Counted from the stretch's first letter, positions 1 to 23,778 are shown. The stretch is 23,778 bases of DNA from Paulinella micropora (GCA_009731375.1 BJOX01000168.1:121932-145709); one strand, 5' to 3'. The notes: a model not told the origin generated them from the letters alone. Numbers and translations are program-made.

Positions 1-224
1 TTACTGGGTCCTCTGTAATGGAGGTGGGAGCTCGTTCTGCAAGGGGCGCTTATGGAACGAGCCCTGGCCCCACCTGGTACTAGGGAGCTTTGGTATCGCC
101 TGTATCAGTCCCTTCCGTGCAAACATCACGGCTTAGCTGGGCATCGGGTTAATACTTTACCCACAGACTTCCTTGGTTGACGAAATCAGAAGCTCCTTTT
201 TTCTGACATTAGTCGATATCTCAT
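1..224 (+). mobile_element. Short interspersed element, copy A (3' part; cut by window start)
   Basis: This is the 3' portion of a ~545-bp non-coding element found seven times in the window. It ends GTCGATATCTCATC and runs straight into (TATC)n. It carries the form with GCGCTTATGG and TTCCTTGG, shared with copies D, F and G. No coding frame is conserved across copies. The copies are recognised by direct comparison within the window; the SINE label is an inference from size, lack of coding and shared tail. Confidence 0.8.
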
Positions 225-329
225 CTATCTATCTATCCATCTATCTATCTATCTATCTCTCTATCTATCTCTATCTATCCATCTCTCTATCTATCTCTCT
301 ATCTCTCTATCTCTCTATCTCTCTATCTG

Positions 330-363
<34 letters not shown>

Positions 364-408
364 CATCCATCCATCCATCCATCCATCTATCTATCTATCT
401 ATCTATCC

Positions 409-457
<49 letters not shown>

Positions 458-532
458 ACTATCTATCTATCTAACTATCTATCTATCTAACTATCTATCT
501 ATCTAATTATCTATCTATCTATCATCTATCTA

Positions 533-579
<47 letters not shown>

Positions 580-694
580 TTATCTATCTACCTCCCTACC
601 TAACCTACCTAACCTATCTACCTAACCTACCTACCTACCTACCTAACTACCTAACTACCTACCTACCTACCTACCTACCTACCTACCTACCTAC
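221..694 (+). repeat. (TATC)n / (TACC)n microsatellite array
   Basis: TATC repeat with TCTC and CCAT variants runs to about 590, then changes to TACC/TAACC repeat. It forms the tail side of element copy A and a pyrimidine-rich tract before the exon-like island at 704. TATC read in the forward direction has no stop codon in any frame, so long open frames here mean nothing. Confidence 0.95.
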
Positions 695-703
695 TTATAT
701 TAG

Positions 704-751
704 GTGGAAACTGCCTGCGCCGGCCCGTGCAGCAGCTACCACGTTACGCAG
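704..751 (+). CDS. Candidate exon, possibly ankyrin-like (weak)
   Basis: A 48-nt unique island lies between a pyrimidine-rich array ending TATATTAG and a following GTGCTGATAG, so it has AG before and GT after. Read in phase 0 it gives VETACAGPCSSYHVTQ, which could be the first helix of an ankyrin repeat. The minus strand also has an open ankyrin-like reading (HLRNVVAAARAGAG), so strand is uncertain. Its phase does not join directly to the next candidate exon at 5671, so an exon is missing or the call is wrong. Confidence 0.3.
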
Positions 752-848
752 GTGCTGATAGATAGATAGATAGATAGATAGATATATAGATAGATAGATA
801 GATAGATAGATATATAGATAGATAGATAGATAGATAGATGGATAGATA
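752..848 (+). repeat. (GATA)n array at the LINE 3' end
   Basis: GATA repeat on the plus strand is the (TATC)n tail of the minus-strand LINE. The same strand polarity is seen at the other side of the LINE, from 4629. Confidence 0.9.
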
Positions 849-3800
849 GATGAGATGTCGCAAAGGAATGTAGTCCTTGCAAAGGAACGCAGTTTCACAT
901 CAAACAATAATTTGTGTACTGTGCATGTGTCCGGGATGGGAATCACGGGTAGACTGTGTTCTGGAAAAAGAAGAGGAGGAAGGACGTTGAAGAAAAAGGC
1001 AATCTAGGAATGGAGAGTGGGAGGATAAGGAAGAAGAGAAAGAAAAGGAAGCCGTTAGTCCAAGTGTTTTGAGCACCGTAAGCTTGCGCAAGCTACAATG
1101 ATGACATTGTATGAGGCCTAAACCCCCGCAGGGACCTAGCCCGGGCTATGCAACACTGGACGGCTATGATGGAATGCAGTCACCAATACGGACTAGAGGA
1201 AGATTAGTCCAATTTTTGACTGCACAGGAGCGATAAATCGCAAAAGAGCAACGAGCTACGCAGGAGGATAGCTTGAAGCAAAGGGATTTGGATTGGGGAT
1301 GGGAAAAACCCAAGGCGCGGAAACATCGATGAACAGAGAACGATACCATGCCGCGAGCCCCGCATTCGATTGGTCGAAGGTGGCAGGTCCATCCGTTGTC
1401 CTCGATTTGAGATTTGAGCTTGTTGTATCGGTTGGTCTTGTAGGCTCGTGCGTCAAGGATGTTTTCCTCGACCGGGCACGTTAGCTCGATCAGAATACAT
1501 ATCTTGGTAGACAGTGACCAGACAACGATATCGGGGCGGAGGTCAGTGACACAAATGTGGACAGGAAAGGCTTGCTCAGAACCGGTGTATTGGGTTTGGA
1601 GTTGCCAATCGTTTGCAGTGTCAAGCAGGGATGGTCGATGAAATGACTGTCTCTTAGGCTTCTGCTCGCCCTCTTTCACAAACATAGACTTTGATTCATT
1701 TTGGTCTATAGGGGAGCGTTTGTTATGGCTCTCGATGTGTTTTTGAAGGGGAGCTTCAATAGTGCAGAGCACAGAGTCATGACGCCAGGTATAGCGGCCT
1801 TGTTTGAGGGCAACATGGCAACCGGAGAGGATGTGGCATAGATGTGCTTGACCAGAACAGAGGGCACACTTGTTGTTGGGAATGATTCCCCACAGACGTC
1901 TAAGGTCGGGGGTAATAACCGAGTTTGTGCTTGCGTTGATGACCCAAGAGATTAAACGGGGATTACGGGTTCCGATGAGGCGAGCCCAGGAGAGGTCGAA
2001 GGGGCATGCGTCTTCAAAACGAAGGAAGCACCCTTGCATGGCTTTGTCCATGTCATGCACTGTGGTTGTCTCAAGTATTGTCTCAGCAGCTAATTCTAAA
2101 ACCCTGTCTTTGCGGTCTGTGATGGAATGTTCTTTTGGGTAGCGACCATGGCCAAGTCCGAGATGATCGGATTGGCCTCGATGTTTGAATTCAAAATCAA
2201 CTTGTGCCTCAAGCTTTTCGAGCACAGGCTCTGGTTTCCAGATAGTTCGAAATGTTTCGTGTTTCGTCAGGTTCATCGCATAAATGGACGAGAGGTGTTT
2301 ATCTGGGCAGTACTTCAGCATTTGAGCACGGTTGATTTGAAGTCGCTGGTAAAAAGAGACGATGGATTGGAGCTGTAGACCGAATTTCGAGCGTGGGCGG
2401 TAAAGGCAAGAGACCAGAGCTCTTTTGTAGATATTGGCCCATTTTTTGAGGAAGCGGGTCGCAATTTTCTCAAGGGTTTTGGCGAAAGATAAGCAGAGGT
2501 CATAAATGAGAAATGGCCAGGCAAGTGACTGGACAGCGTAGTGCTGGTATAGCCAAAGTTTCATAAAGCCATTGATCGAGCAGCTATCGATGGCTTGCAT
2601 AGAAAGAATGAACTTCTTTTGGATTGCTGCACGTTGTTCGTTTTCGCTGAGGTCATGGTAGACAATCCATCCGAGGTCTTTGAAAGGCTTGTCAGCGATG
2701 AAGTCAATCGGTTTGCCAGTAATAGTAAGGGCGGGGTCGAAGGGTGGGAACGAGATCGGCAATAATCGTTTGAGACCCTTATAGTCGTCGGCTTTAGTCC
2801 AGTATTTGAAAGCAAGGCTTTTGCATTTGGGCGGTTTCGCGGCCATTGTTCTGGACCATGACAGAAATTTGTCAATCATGTTGATGGACGATTGACAGTG
2901 TTTCGGGGATCGGCAGTGTAGTTTGAGGTCGTCAGCATAAGCAGCTTCGTGCACGATGACTTCATCTGTTGAGGTCTTATGCTTGAAATGATAACCGTTG
3001 TTTTTGGTCAAGGATGATAGGAGGTCAAGGAGTAGGTTGAAAACTATGTTGAAAAGGAGAGGAGAAATGCAGCATCCTTGAAAAACGCCAACAGCAAAAA
3101 CAAAGGGTTCTGATGACCAATCTTTCCCTTCGATTGTGGCTACTAAGAGTTCGTAGTATAAAAAGATTATGCGAGCAAACATAGGGGGCACGTGGTACCA
3201 CCAGAGAGCGAACTGGATCAAGTTGTGGTTTACGCTTCCAAAAGCGTTTTGTAGGTCAATCCATGCTATGACCAGTTGGCGATAGTGATCTTTTGCATTT
3301 CTGATGGTAGCTTTTGTAGTAGCAATGTGCTCGGGGCATCCTGCAACGTTACGGAGGAAACCTTTTTGTTTTGCTCTGTCAAAGTACTTGTTATCTAGCA
3401 AAAAACTCTCTAGGCGTTTTGACCACAAAGAGAAAAATACCTTACCCGAGCAGCTTGTCAGAGCAATCGGACGATAGTTTGAGGCCTGAAGTGGATCGCC
3501 GTCCTTATGAAGGAGGGAGATAGCAGCTTGGGCCCAGCTATTAGCTACATCCGTTGTCCAACACTTGACAATGAGTTTGTGTAAGAAAAGTAAAGCGGTG
3601 GGAAGTCTCTTGTAAACAAGGTAGCTAATACCATCTCTGCCAGGGGCTGCACCATTACGCTTGGCAAACACAGATCTTTTGGTTTCCAAGAAGGACGGTG
3701 GCTTGAGGTCAAAGGGGACAGTTGGTAGAGGTGGGCGATTCATTTCAGGTAAGGGCACGTAGGTTTGTTCACGATTAGCGTCTTTGTATAGGTTGGGAAA

Positions 3801-4628
3801 GTAGGAGTCACAGTTTTCTTTGGATAGGGAGGAAGTGGTTTGGGTTGAGGGGGGATGAAACAGATTTTTGGCAAACTTATGAGGGTCAGTTCGGAAGCGT
3901 GTATTTGCTTGTCGTTGAGCGGAGCTTAAAGTTGCTTCCTTGAGACGACGGCGGAGGCGGTTACCGGTCTTCAATAATACTCGCCAAGTTTTTTGCAGGC
4001 TTTTTGCAACAGCAGCTGGAATTGAACCTGCCCTTTTGAGATCTCGCAGATGTCTCTTTTGGATCAGTTTTTGTTGTCGGTTCTGCGTGAGTTCTGTTTG
4101 GAGCCGGATTACGTGGCGGTTTTTTCGCTCATGAGTTTGTTCTTGTGTTTTTGTTACCCGTTGTGATATGAAGTCGTAGAGATATCTTTCAAATTTCGCT
4201 ACTGCTTCGTCACATGACAGGCATTTGATGAGAGAGGAGGGGAGGATGAGAGGGAGTGCGGATTGGAGTTCTTCTTCAATGCCTTTCCATTCGCTTGGTG
4301 TTGATGGCAATACCAGGCGTTTTCTTCTTTCGGTTGGTTCTTTCGGGGCACTTCTTGTCCGATGGACGAAATGGGAGTATGTCTCGGCGTCAACACAGTG
4401 GGTGGAATCCAGGTTGATAATGCCGGGTTGCGACTTGTAGTCCGGATGGACGTGCGCTTTTGGGCTCTTCTTTTCGAGGAGGCCCGAAAGGTCTTCGTAA
4501 GGGTGAACATGAGCAAAATCTCCTCCAGGGGGTTCAGGCGGTGCAGAGCACGCACTGGGAGGGTGACGGCGGCCAATCCGGAGGGAATAGCGGTGCGTCG
4601 GTAGGTTTTCGCATGTAGTTTTTGTAAC
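849..4628 (-). mobile_element. Non-LTR retrotransposon (LINE) with restriction-like endonuclease, 5'-truncated
   Basis: The element reads on the minus strand. It has a large open frame (1164-4628), a ~315-nt 3' untranslated region (849-1163) and a 3' end ACATCTCATC followed by (TATC)n. The 200 nt at its 3' end recur at 12461-12660. Both sides are GATA/TATC array of the same polarity, as expected for insertion into such an array. The 5' boundary cuts into the open frame with no methionine near it, so the copy is probably 5'-truncated, as is usual after target-primed reverse transcription. No poly(A) tail is present. Confidence 0.85.
1164..4628 (-). CDS. LINE polyprotein: reverse transcriptase + CCHC knuckle + restriction-like endonuclease
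   Basis: Numbering here starts at the TTG codon at 4308-4310. The RT domain spans about 205-560: [10 protein letters not shown] at 224-233; motif [13 protein letters not shown] at 349-360 with catalytic D352 and G where most families have D (AFD); [11 protein letters not shown] at 411-421; YADD at 458-461 with both aspartates. A CCHC knuckle follows (C815, C818, H826, C831), then [11 protein letters not shown] at 838-848. The restriction-like endonuclease has RPD at 925-927, E942 in IELTCP, K958 and RY at 961-962, and an ECGARG segment near 982. This order is that of single-ORF R2/R4/NeSL-type elements, which nick the target and prime reverse transcription there. No stop interrupts about 1,150 codons. 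The frame is open upstream to 4628 and the first in-frame Met is residue 190, so the real start, and any N-terminal zinc-finger or Myb domain, is missing. The stop is TAG at 1164-1166. It lies antisense between plus-strand exon-like islands. Confidence 0.9.
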   Translation of the reverse strand, partial: VTKTTCENLPTHRYSLRIGRRHPPSACSAPPEPPGGDFAHVHPYEDLSGLLEKKSPKAHVHPDYKSQPGIINLDSTHCVDAETYSHFVHRTRSAPKEPTERRKRLVLPSTPSEWKGIEEELQSALPLILPSSLIKCLSCDEAVAKFERYLYDFISQRVTKTQEQTHERKNRHVIRLQTELTQNRQQKLIQKRHLRDLKRAGSIPAAVAKSLQKTWRVLLKTGNRLRRRLKEATLSSAQRQANTRFRTDPHKFAKNLFHPPSTQTTSSLSKENCDSYFPNLYKDANREQTYVPLPEMNRPPLPTVPFDLKPPSFLETKRSVFAKRNGAAPGRDGISYLVYKRLPTALLFLHKLIVKCWTTDVANSWAQAAISLLHKDGDPLQASNYRPIALTSCSGKVFFSLWSKRLESFLLDNKYFDRAKQKGFLRNVAGCPEHIATTKATIRNAKDHYRQLVIAWIDLQNAFGSVNHNLIQFALWWYHVPPMFARIIFLYYELLVATIEGKDWSSEPFVFAVGVFQGCCISPLLFNIVFNLLLDLLSSLTKNNGYHFKHKTSTDEVIVHEAAYADDLKLHCRSPKHCQSSINMIDKFLSWSRTMAAKPPKCKSLAFKYWTKADDYKGLKRLLPISFPPFDPALTITGKPIDFIADKPFKDLGWIVYHDLSENEQRAAIQKKFILSMQAIDSCSINGFMKLWLYQHYAVQSLAWPFLIYDLCLSFAKTLEKIATRFLKKWANIYKRALVSCLYRPRSKFGLQLQSIVSFYQRLQINRAQMLKYCPDKHLSSIYAMNLTKHETFRTIWKPEPVLEKLEAQVDFEFKHRGQSDHLGLGHGRYPKEHSITDRKDRVLELAAETILETTTVHDMDKAMQGCFLRFEDACPFDLSWARLIGTRNPRLISWVINASTNSVITPDLRRLWGIIPNNKCALCSGQAHLCHILSGCHVALKQGRYTWRHDSVLCTIEAPLQKHIESHNKRSPIDQNESKSMFVKEGEQKPKRQSFHRPSLLDTANDWQLQTQYTGSEQAFPVHICVTDLRPDIVVWSLSTKICILIELTCPVEENILDARAYKTNRYNKLKSQIEDNGWTCHLRPIECGARGMVSFSVHRCFRALGFSHPQSKSLCFKLSSCVARCSFAIYRSCAVKNWTNLPLVRIGDCIPS

Positions 4629-4714
<86 letters not shown>

Positions 4715-4766
4715 TGGATGGATGGATGGATGGATAGATAGATGGATAGATAGATAGATAGATAGT

Positions 4767-4808
<42 letters not shown>

Positions 4809-4814
4809 TAGATT

Positions 4815-4890
<76 letters not shown>

Positions 4891-4908
4891 TGGATGGATG
4901 GATGGATG

Positions 4909-4949
<41 letters not shown>

Positions 4950-4969
4950 GGATGGATGGATAGATAGAT

Positions 4970-5010
<41 letters not shown>

Positions 5011-5039
5011 TAGATATATATAGATATATATATATATAG

Positions 5040-5073
<34 letters not shown>

Positions 5074-5074
5074 G

Positions 5075-5107
<33 letters not shown>

Positions 5108-5169
5108 GGATGGATGGATGGATGGATGGATGGATGGATGGATAGGTGTATAGATAGACAGATACACAT

Positions 5170-5243
<74 letters not shown>

Positions 5244-5288
5244 GGATGGATGGATGGATGGATGGATGGATGGATGGATGGATAGATG

Positions 5289-5363
<75 letters not shown>

Positions 5364-5527
5364 GGATGGATAGATGGATAGATGGATGGATGGATGGATG
5401 GATGGATTGATGGATGGATAGATGGATAGACAGATACATAGATAGATAGATAGATGGATGGATGGATGGATGGATGGATGGATGTATAGATAGATAGATA
5501 GATAGATACATAGATAGATAGATAGAC

Positions 5528-5582
<55 letters not shown>

Positions 5583-5608
5583 CAGGCAGATAGACAGACA
5601 GACAGACC
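4629..5608 (+). repeat. ~1 kb (GATA)n / (GGAT)n array
   Basis: Long GATA repeat with blocks of GGAT and short TA runs (about 5010-5040), ending in GACA variants near 5580. It holds no unique island. The minus-strand open frame through it (YLSI/HPSI repeats) is an artefact of TATC having no stop codon. Confidence 0.95.
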
Positions 5609-5670
5609 TGTATATGTATTTGTGTCTATATATCCTTTAGTAGTAGTATGCTATGTGTATGTCTGTGCAG

Positions 5671-5705
5671 TGTTCAGCCTACTAATCGCCTGCGCCCACC
5701 TACCC
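5671..5705 (+). CDS. Candidate exon, ankyrin helix-like
   Basis: A 35-nt island follows TCTGTGCAG and is followed directly by GTATGTATG. With two leading bases it reads FSLLIACAHLP, close to the LLxIACxxG-type first helix of an ankyrin repeat, ending in phase 0. A second open reading (VQPTNRLRPPT) exists. A left-truncated copy with the same donor is at 5847-5874. It could join the next island (6277 or 7415) in phase. Confidence 0.4.
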
Positions 5706-6039
5706 GTATGTATGTATGTATGTATGTATGTATGTATGCATATGTATGTATGTATGTATATATGTATATATGTATATGTATGTATCTATGTATGTATCTA
5801 TGTATGTATGTATGTATGTATGTATGTATTTATGTATGCATGTATGCCTACCAATCGCCTGCGCCCACCTGCCCGTATGTATGTACGTATGTATGTATGT
5901 ATGCATGTATGTATGTATGTATGTATGTATGCATGCATGCATGCATGCATGCATGCATGCATGCATGCATGTATGTATGTATGTATGCAGGTATATAAGT
6001 GTATACATGTGTATGTATGTATGTAATAGATTACTTAGA
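5706..6039 (+). repeat. (TATG)n array with (GCAT)n block and exon-edge copy
   Basis: TATG repeat begins exactly at the donor GTATGT of the island before it. It contains a copy of that island's 3' edge at 5847-5874, again followed by GTATGT, and a GCAT block at about 5929-5971. Confidence 0.9.
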
Positions 6040-6065
6040 TCGTAGTAACAACAGGAGCATCGCCC

Positions 6066-6132
6066 TATGTAGACATAGACATAGACATAGACATAGACAT
6101 AGACATAGACATAGACATAGACATAGACATAG
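6066..6132 (+). repeat. (ACATAG)n hexanucleotide tract
   Basis: About eleven perfect ACATAG units, the only hexanucleotide array in the window. It lies between the first and second copies of the ATCGTAGTAGCAACAGGAGC island. Confidence 0.95.
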
Positions 6133-6276
6133 ATGTATGCAGGTATATAAGTCTATGCATGTGTATGCATGTATTTTGTATATCACTCAGATCGTAGTAG
6201 CAACAGGAGCATTGCCCTATGTATGTATGCAGGTATATAAGTCTATACATGTGTATGTATGTATTAGATCACTTAG

Positions 6277-6325
6277 ATCGTAGTAGCAACAGGAGCATTA
6301 CCCCAAATCAGATCTCACCTTACAG
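6277..6325 (+). CDS. Candidate exon, ankyrin loop-like (IVVATGALPQIRSHLT)
   Basis: The 49 nt lie after ACTTAG and before GTATGTATG. Phase 0 gives IVVATGALPQIRSHLT plus one base. This matches the end of an ankyrin repeat and the following hairpin (LLxxGAxPxIRT). A very similar version with the same donor lies at 7415-7463 and reads GASPHIRTHIT, so one of the two may be the used exon. A shifted frame is also open and would join exon 7917-7971 differently. Confidence 0.4.
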
Positions 6326-6338
6326 GTATGTATGTATG

Positions 6339-6375
<37 letters not shown>

Positions 6376-6403
6376 GTCTATCTATCTATCTATCTATCTA
6401 TCT
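6326..6403 (+). repeat. (TATG)n then (TATC)n array
   Basis: Short TATG repeat following the donor, passing into TATC repeat that forms the 5' flank of element copy B. Confidence 0.9.
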
Positions 6404-6775
6404 GCCTATGAGTCACATGCCGAAATAGCGACGGGAAGCACAATCCTGTTCCCTCAGGGTGCCCTTTCTCGCTTGTTGAGCCCGGAATAAAACCCACAGT
6501 GCTCTGTCGGTTTATACTAGACTGTCGAACAGTCTCGAAACTCCATCTGCTTACTGGGCCCTCTGTAATGGAGGTGGGAGCTCGTTCTGCAAGGGGCGCT
6601 TTATGGAACGAGCCCTGGCCCCGCCTGGTACTAGGGAGCTTTGGTATTGCCTGTATCAGTCCCTTCCGTGCAAACATCACGGCTTAGCTGGGCATCGGGT
6701 TAATACTTTACCCACAGACTTCCTGGTTGACGAAATCAGAAGCTCCTTTTTTCTGACATTAGTCGATATTTCATC
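6404..6775 (+). mobile_element. Short interspersed element, copy B (5'-truncated)
   Basis: It starts inside the element at GCCTATGAGTCACATGCC directly after TATC repeat and ends at GATATTTCATC. It belongs with copy C to a subtype having GCGCTTTATGG, TTCCTGG and TTTCATC. It abuts copy C with no array between, so the two form a head-to-tail dimer. Confidence 0.85.
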
Positions 6776-7318
6776 AGTTGATCTTATCACTTACTCTACG
6801 GAATGAACCAAGGCCACTTGAGGTGTCACTGACCCTCTCTTGGGCTTGATTTTTTGAAATGGGTGCCATCTGTCGACAGACAGAGAATTAGGGGATGGTG
6901 TGGGTGTGCTGGGCCCGTGGTGGGGTGCCTTATGTGTGCCTAGCCATACGCCTATAAGTCACATGCCGAAATAGCGACGGGAAGCACAATCCTGTTCCCT
7001 CAGGGTGCCCTTTCTCGCTTGTTGAGCCCGGAATAAAACCCACAGTGCTCTGTCGGTTTATACTAGACTGTCGAACAGTCTCGAAACTCCATCTGCTTAC
7101 TGGGCCCTCTGTAATGGAGGTGGGAGCTCGTTCTGCAAGGGGCGCTTTATGGAACGAGCCCTGGCCCCGCCTGGTACTAGGGAGCTTTGGTATTGCCTGT
7201 ATCAGTCCCTTCCGTGCAAACATCACGGCTTAGCTGGGCATCGGGTTAATACTTTACCCACAGACTTCCTGGTTGACGAAATCAGAAGCTCCTTTTTTCT
7301 GACATTAGTCGATATTTC

Positions 7319-7321
<3 letters not shown>
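6776..7321 (+). mobile_element. Short interspersed element, copy C (full length)
   Basis: About 546 bp, starting AGTTGATCTTATCACTTACT and ending GATATTTCATC before (TATC)n. It matches copy D over the whole length, which defines the 5' end. It contains a CTGTCGACAG palindrome, a hairpin AGACTGT-CGA-ACAGTCT near 7064-7080, and an 8-bp stem GCTCGTTC/GAACGAGC around a 17-nt loop near 7126-7159. I see no convincing tRNA-type A and B boxes. Confidence 0.85.

Positions 7322-7414
<93 letters not shown>
7318..7414 (+). repeat. (TATC)n tail array
   Basis: Nearly pure TATC tail of copy C. It runs directly into the island ATCGTAGTAGCAACAGG with no acceptor AG. Confidence 0.95.
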
Positions 7415-7417
<3 letters not shown>

Positions 7418-7743
7418 GTAGTAGCAACAGGAGCATCACCACACATCAGAACTCACATCACAGGTATGTATGTATGTATGTATGTATGTATGCATACATG
7501 GAGCATCACCCCACATCATAACTCACCTCACAGATATGTATGTATGTATGCATGTATGTATGTATGTATGTATGCATACATGGAGCATCACCCCACATCA
7601 TAACTCAATTCACAGGTATGTATGTATGTATGTATGTATGTATGTATGTATGTATGTATGTATGTATGTATGTATGTATGTATGTATGCATGTATGTATG
7701 TATGCATACATGGAGCATCACCCCACATCATATCACCTTACAG
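7415..7743 (+). repeat. Exon-edge ladder, second block (four copies)
   Basis: Copies of the 3' edge of the GASPHIRT island lie at 7415-7463, 7499-7534, 7580-7616 and 7710-7743. Each ends in CACAG or TACAG followed by GTATG (ATATG in the second) and is separated by TATG repeat. The later three begin CATACATGGAGCATCACC, so they derive from one another. Confidence 0.85.
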
Positions 7744-7855
7744 GTATGTATGTATGTATGTATGTATGTATGTATGTATGCATGTATGTATGTATGTATG
7801 TATGTATGTATGTATGTATGTATGTATGTATCTACCTACCTACCTACCTACCTAC

Positions 7856-7913
<58 letters not shown>
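7744..7913 (+). repeat. (TATG)n - (TACC)n - (TATC)n array
   Basis: The array goes from the donor-like TATG repeat to TACC (about 7831-7857) and then TATC, ending CTATCTCAG at the next exon. Confidence 0.95.
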
Positions 7914-7916
7914 CAG

Positions 7917-7971
7917 ACCCGCTTTATCCCGTGCGCCTTCAGGCCGGCATGTGGACACAGAGATCGCAGAA
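7917..7971 (+). CDS. Candidate exon, ankyrin-like; frame ambiguous
   Basis: Fifty-five nt lie between CTATCTCAG and GTCTCTCTC. Joined to the previous island in its best frame it reads DPLYPVRLQAGMWTQRSQ. In the next frame it reads PALSRAPSGRHVDTEIAE, ends in phase 0 and connects cleanly to exon 9113, looking like an ankyrin helix pair. The two cannot both be right, so an exon may be missing between 7464 and 7916 or the upstream islands may be unused. Copies of its 3' edge follow at 8276 and 8382. Confidence 0.4.
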
Positions 7972-7986
7972 GTCTCTCTCTCCCTC

Positions 7987-8216
7987 NNNNNNNNNNNNNN
8001 NNNNNNNNNNNNNNNNNNNNNNNNNNNNNNNNNNNNNNNNNNNNNNNNNNNNNNNNNNNNNNNNNNNNNNNNNNNNNNNNNNNNNNNNNNNNNNNNNNNN
8101 NNNNNNNNNNNNNNNNNNNNNNNNNNNNNNNNNNNNNNNNNNNNNNNNNNNNNNNNNNNNNNNNNNNNNNNNNNNNNNNNNNNNNNNNNNNNNNNNNNNN
8201 NNNNNNNNNNNNNNNN
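7987..8216. other. Assembly gap (230 N)
   Basis: Run of N inside a TC repeat. The true size is unknown. Confidence 1.
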
Positions 8217-8261
<45 letters not shown>

Positions 8262-8297
8262 CTCTCTCTCTCTCTCATGTGGACACAGAGATCGCAC

Positions 8298-8382
<85 letters not shown>

Positions 8383-8403
8383 ATGTGGACATAGAGATCG
8401 CAC

Positions 8404-8453
<50 letters not shown>

Positions 8454-8454
8454 C
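8217..8454 (+). repeat. (TC)n array with two exon-edge copies
   Basis: TC repeat with a short CG run near 8334-8345. The 3' edge of exon 7917-7971 (CATGTGGACAYAGAGATCGC) recurs at 8276-8303 and 8382-8407, each followed by TC repeat. Confidence 0.9.
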
Positions 8455-8642
8455 TATACATATATATATATACATATATGTGTGTGTGTGTGTGTGTGTG
8501 TGTTTCTTTTTACTTCCGCCCAGAAAAGCAACTCAGCGCTCGTTCTATTCAGAAAGACAGCCCCACACACAAAATACAACACACACAACACACACACACA
8601 CACACACACACATACACACACAGACGCACGGACTTTGTCGGA

Positions 8643-8709
<67 letters not shown>

Positions 8710-8798
8710 ACTTTGTCGGACTGTGTGTGTGTCTTCCCCTTGCATGTGTGTGTGTGTATGTGTATGTGTGTGGCTGCGCAAGCGAAACTTGGCCCAGC

Positions 8799-8839
<41 letters not shown>

Positions 8840-8895
8840 CATAAAACTGAGCACTGCTGCTAGACAGACACACAGACAAACACACAAACACACAA

Positions 8896-8960
<65 letters not shown>

Positions 8961-9110
8961 CATAGAAATACACAAACACAAAGTTAAACGCACATAAATA
9001 CGTATATTATCTGTCCCTATCTTCATCTTGCCTTACATACATATATACATACATACATACATACATACATACATACATACATACATACATACATACATAC
9101 ATACATACAT
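8455..9110 (+). repeat. Mosaic of TA, TG, CA, GA and ACAT arrays with unique scraps
   Basis: Dinucleotide runs TA (8459-8478, 8646-8704, 8800-8835), TG (8479-8502), CA (about 8566-8623) and GA (8902-8956) alternate with scraps, then ACAT repeat to 9110. Pieces near 8520-8550, 8773-8798 and 8840-8860 resemble parts of exon 9113-9160 (AAGCAACTCAGC, GCGAAACTTGGCCC). CGGACTTTGTCGGACTG occurs twice (8629-8645, 8707-8723). Confidence 0.85.
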
Positions 9111-9112
9111 AG

Positions 9113-23549
<14,437 letters not shown>

Positions 23550-23558
23550 GTTAGAAAG

Positions 23559-23602
<44 letters not shown>

Positions 23603-23670
23603 AAGAGAGAGAGAGAGAGAGAGAGAAGAGAGAGAGAGAAAGAGAGAGAGAGAGAGGGAGAGAGAGAGAG

Positions 23671-23701
<31 letters not shown>

Positions 23702-23778
23702 TACCGCTAGAAAGTGAGTGAGTGAGAGAGAGAGAGAGAGCGAGCGAGCAAGCGAGAGAGAGAGAGAGAGAGAGAGAG
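23550..23778 (+). repeat. (GA)n/(AAAG)n array with possible 13-nt microexon
   Basis: Purine array to the window end. At 23701-23713 the bases ATACCGCTAGAAA lie between AG and GTGAGTGAGTGAG, a strong donor sequence that is itself expanded as a repeat. They could be a 13-nt microexon, though evidence is thin. Confidence 0.8.

Larger units (their letters stand above)
6040..6325 (+). repeat. Exon-edge ladder, first block (three copies)
   Basis: A unit starting (T/C)AGATCGTAGTA(G/A)CAACAGG is present near 6036-6064, 6188-6220 and 6271-6325, separated by ATAG hexamers and GCAGGTATATAAG/TATG repeat. Only the third copy runs to a donor (TTACAG then GTATG). Confidence 0.85.

Noticed and set aside
221-694. 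Telomeric or subtelomeric repeat
   Set aside because: Units are TATC/TACC, not a known telomere motif, and identical arrays occur throughout the window.
1870-2378. Plus-strand open frames opposite the LINE
   Set aside because: Shadow frames of the minus-strand reverse transcriptase, with no splice or domain support.
4534-5511. Long minus-strand open frame of YLSI/HPSI repeats
   Set aside because: It is a translation of GATA/GGAT array; TATC has no stop in any frame, so length is not evidence of coding.
6390-7226. ~96-codon antisense frame repeated in element copies B and C (SRWSFETVRQSS…)
   Set aside because: A one-base difference (GCGCTTTATGG against GCGCTTATGG) breaks the frame in copies A, D, F and G, so it is not conserved coding.
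6776-7321. tRNA-derived head in the short element
   Set aside because: No A box and B box at proper spacing, and no cloverleaf that I could fold by eye.
7908-8475. Arginine-glutamate repeat frames (RERE) on the minus strand
   Set aside because: Translation of GA dinucleotide repeat.
7470-8987. 505-codon plus-strand frame of YVCM, SLSL and XXX
   Set aside because: Microsatellite translation running through a 230-N gap. Only the short islands inside deserve attention.

Overview
This is eukaryotic nuclear DNA built largely of simple sequence repeats: TATC/GATA, TACC, TATG/CATA, TC/GA and TA arrays. There is no operon structure and no rRNA or tRNA gene that I can see. The organism cannot be named from the sequence. 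GT-AG introns, tiny exons and an R2-type non-LTR retrotransposon fit a protist, an alga or an invertebrate. Six N gaps (7987-8216, 11344-12253, 13247-13256, 19309-19318 plus 19605-19639, 21352-21667, 22315-22324) interrupt the assembly, and any long array may be mis-sized.

Layout. 1-224 is the 3' part of an interspersed short element; 221-848 is TATC/TACC/GATA array around a small exon-like island. 849-4628 is a minus-strand non-LTR retrotransposon with a long open reverse transcriptase/restriction-like-endonuclease frame. 4629-5608 is GATA array. From about 5670 to the end, short unique islands sit between arrays on the plus strand. Ten of them (9113-23549) can be read as GT-AG (one GC-AG) exons of 34-162 nt. 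Their reading phases agree at every junction and together they encode an ankyrin-repeat protein. Earlier islands at 704-751, 5671-5705, 6277-6325 or 7415-7463, and 7917-7971 may be further 5' exons, but their phases do not all connect.

Two mobile families sit in the same arrays. One is the 3.8 kb LINE (849-4628, plus an apparently identical 200-bp 3' fragment at 12461-12660). The other is a ~545-bp non-coding element with seven copies (1-224, 6404-6775, 6776-7321, 13286-13829, 19159-19604, 20011-20340, 20345-20674). Both end in nearly the same 3' sequence, CGAYATCTCATC followed by (TATC)n, and almost every copy has its sense strand in the TATC direction. This looks like a LINE/SINE pair that uses TATC microsatellite as target and tail.

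The most unusual structure is a set of 'ladders'. Next to most exons, the exon edge with its splice site has been copied 3-8 times into the neighbouring intron, each copy separated by tetranucleotide array. The arrays, the exon-edge copies and the retroelements together explain nearly the whole window.
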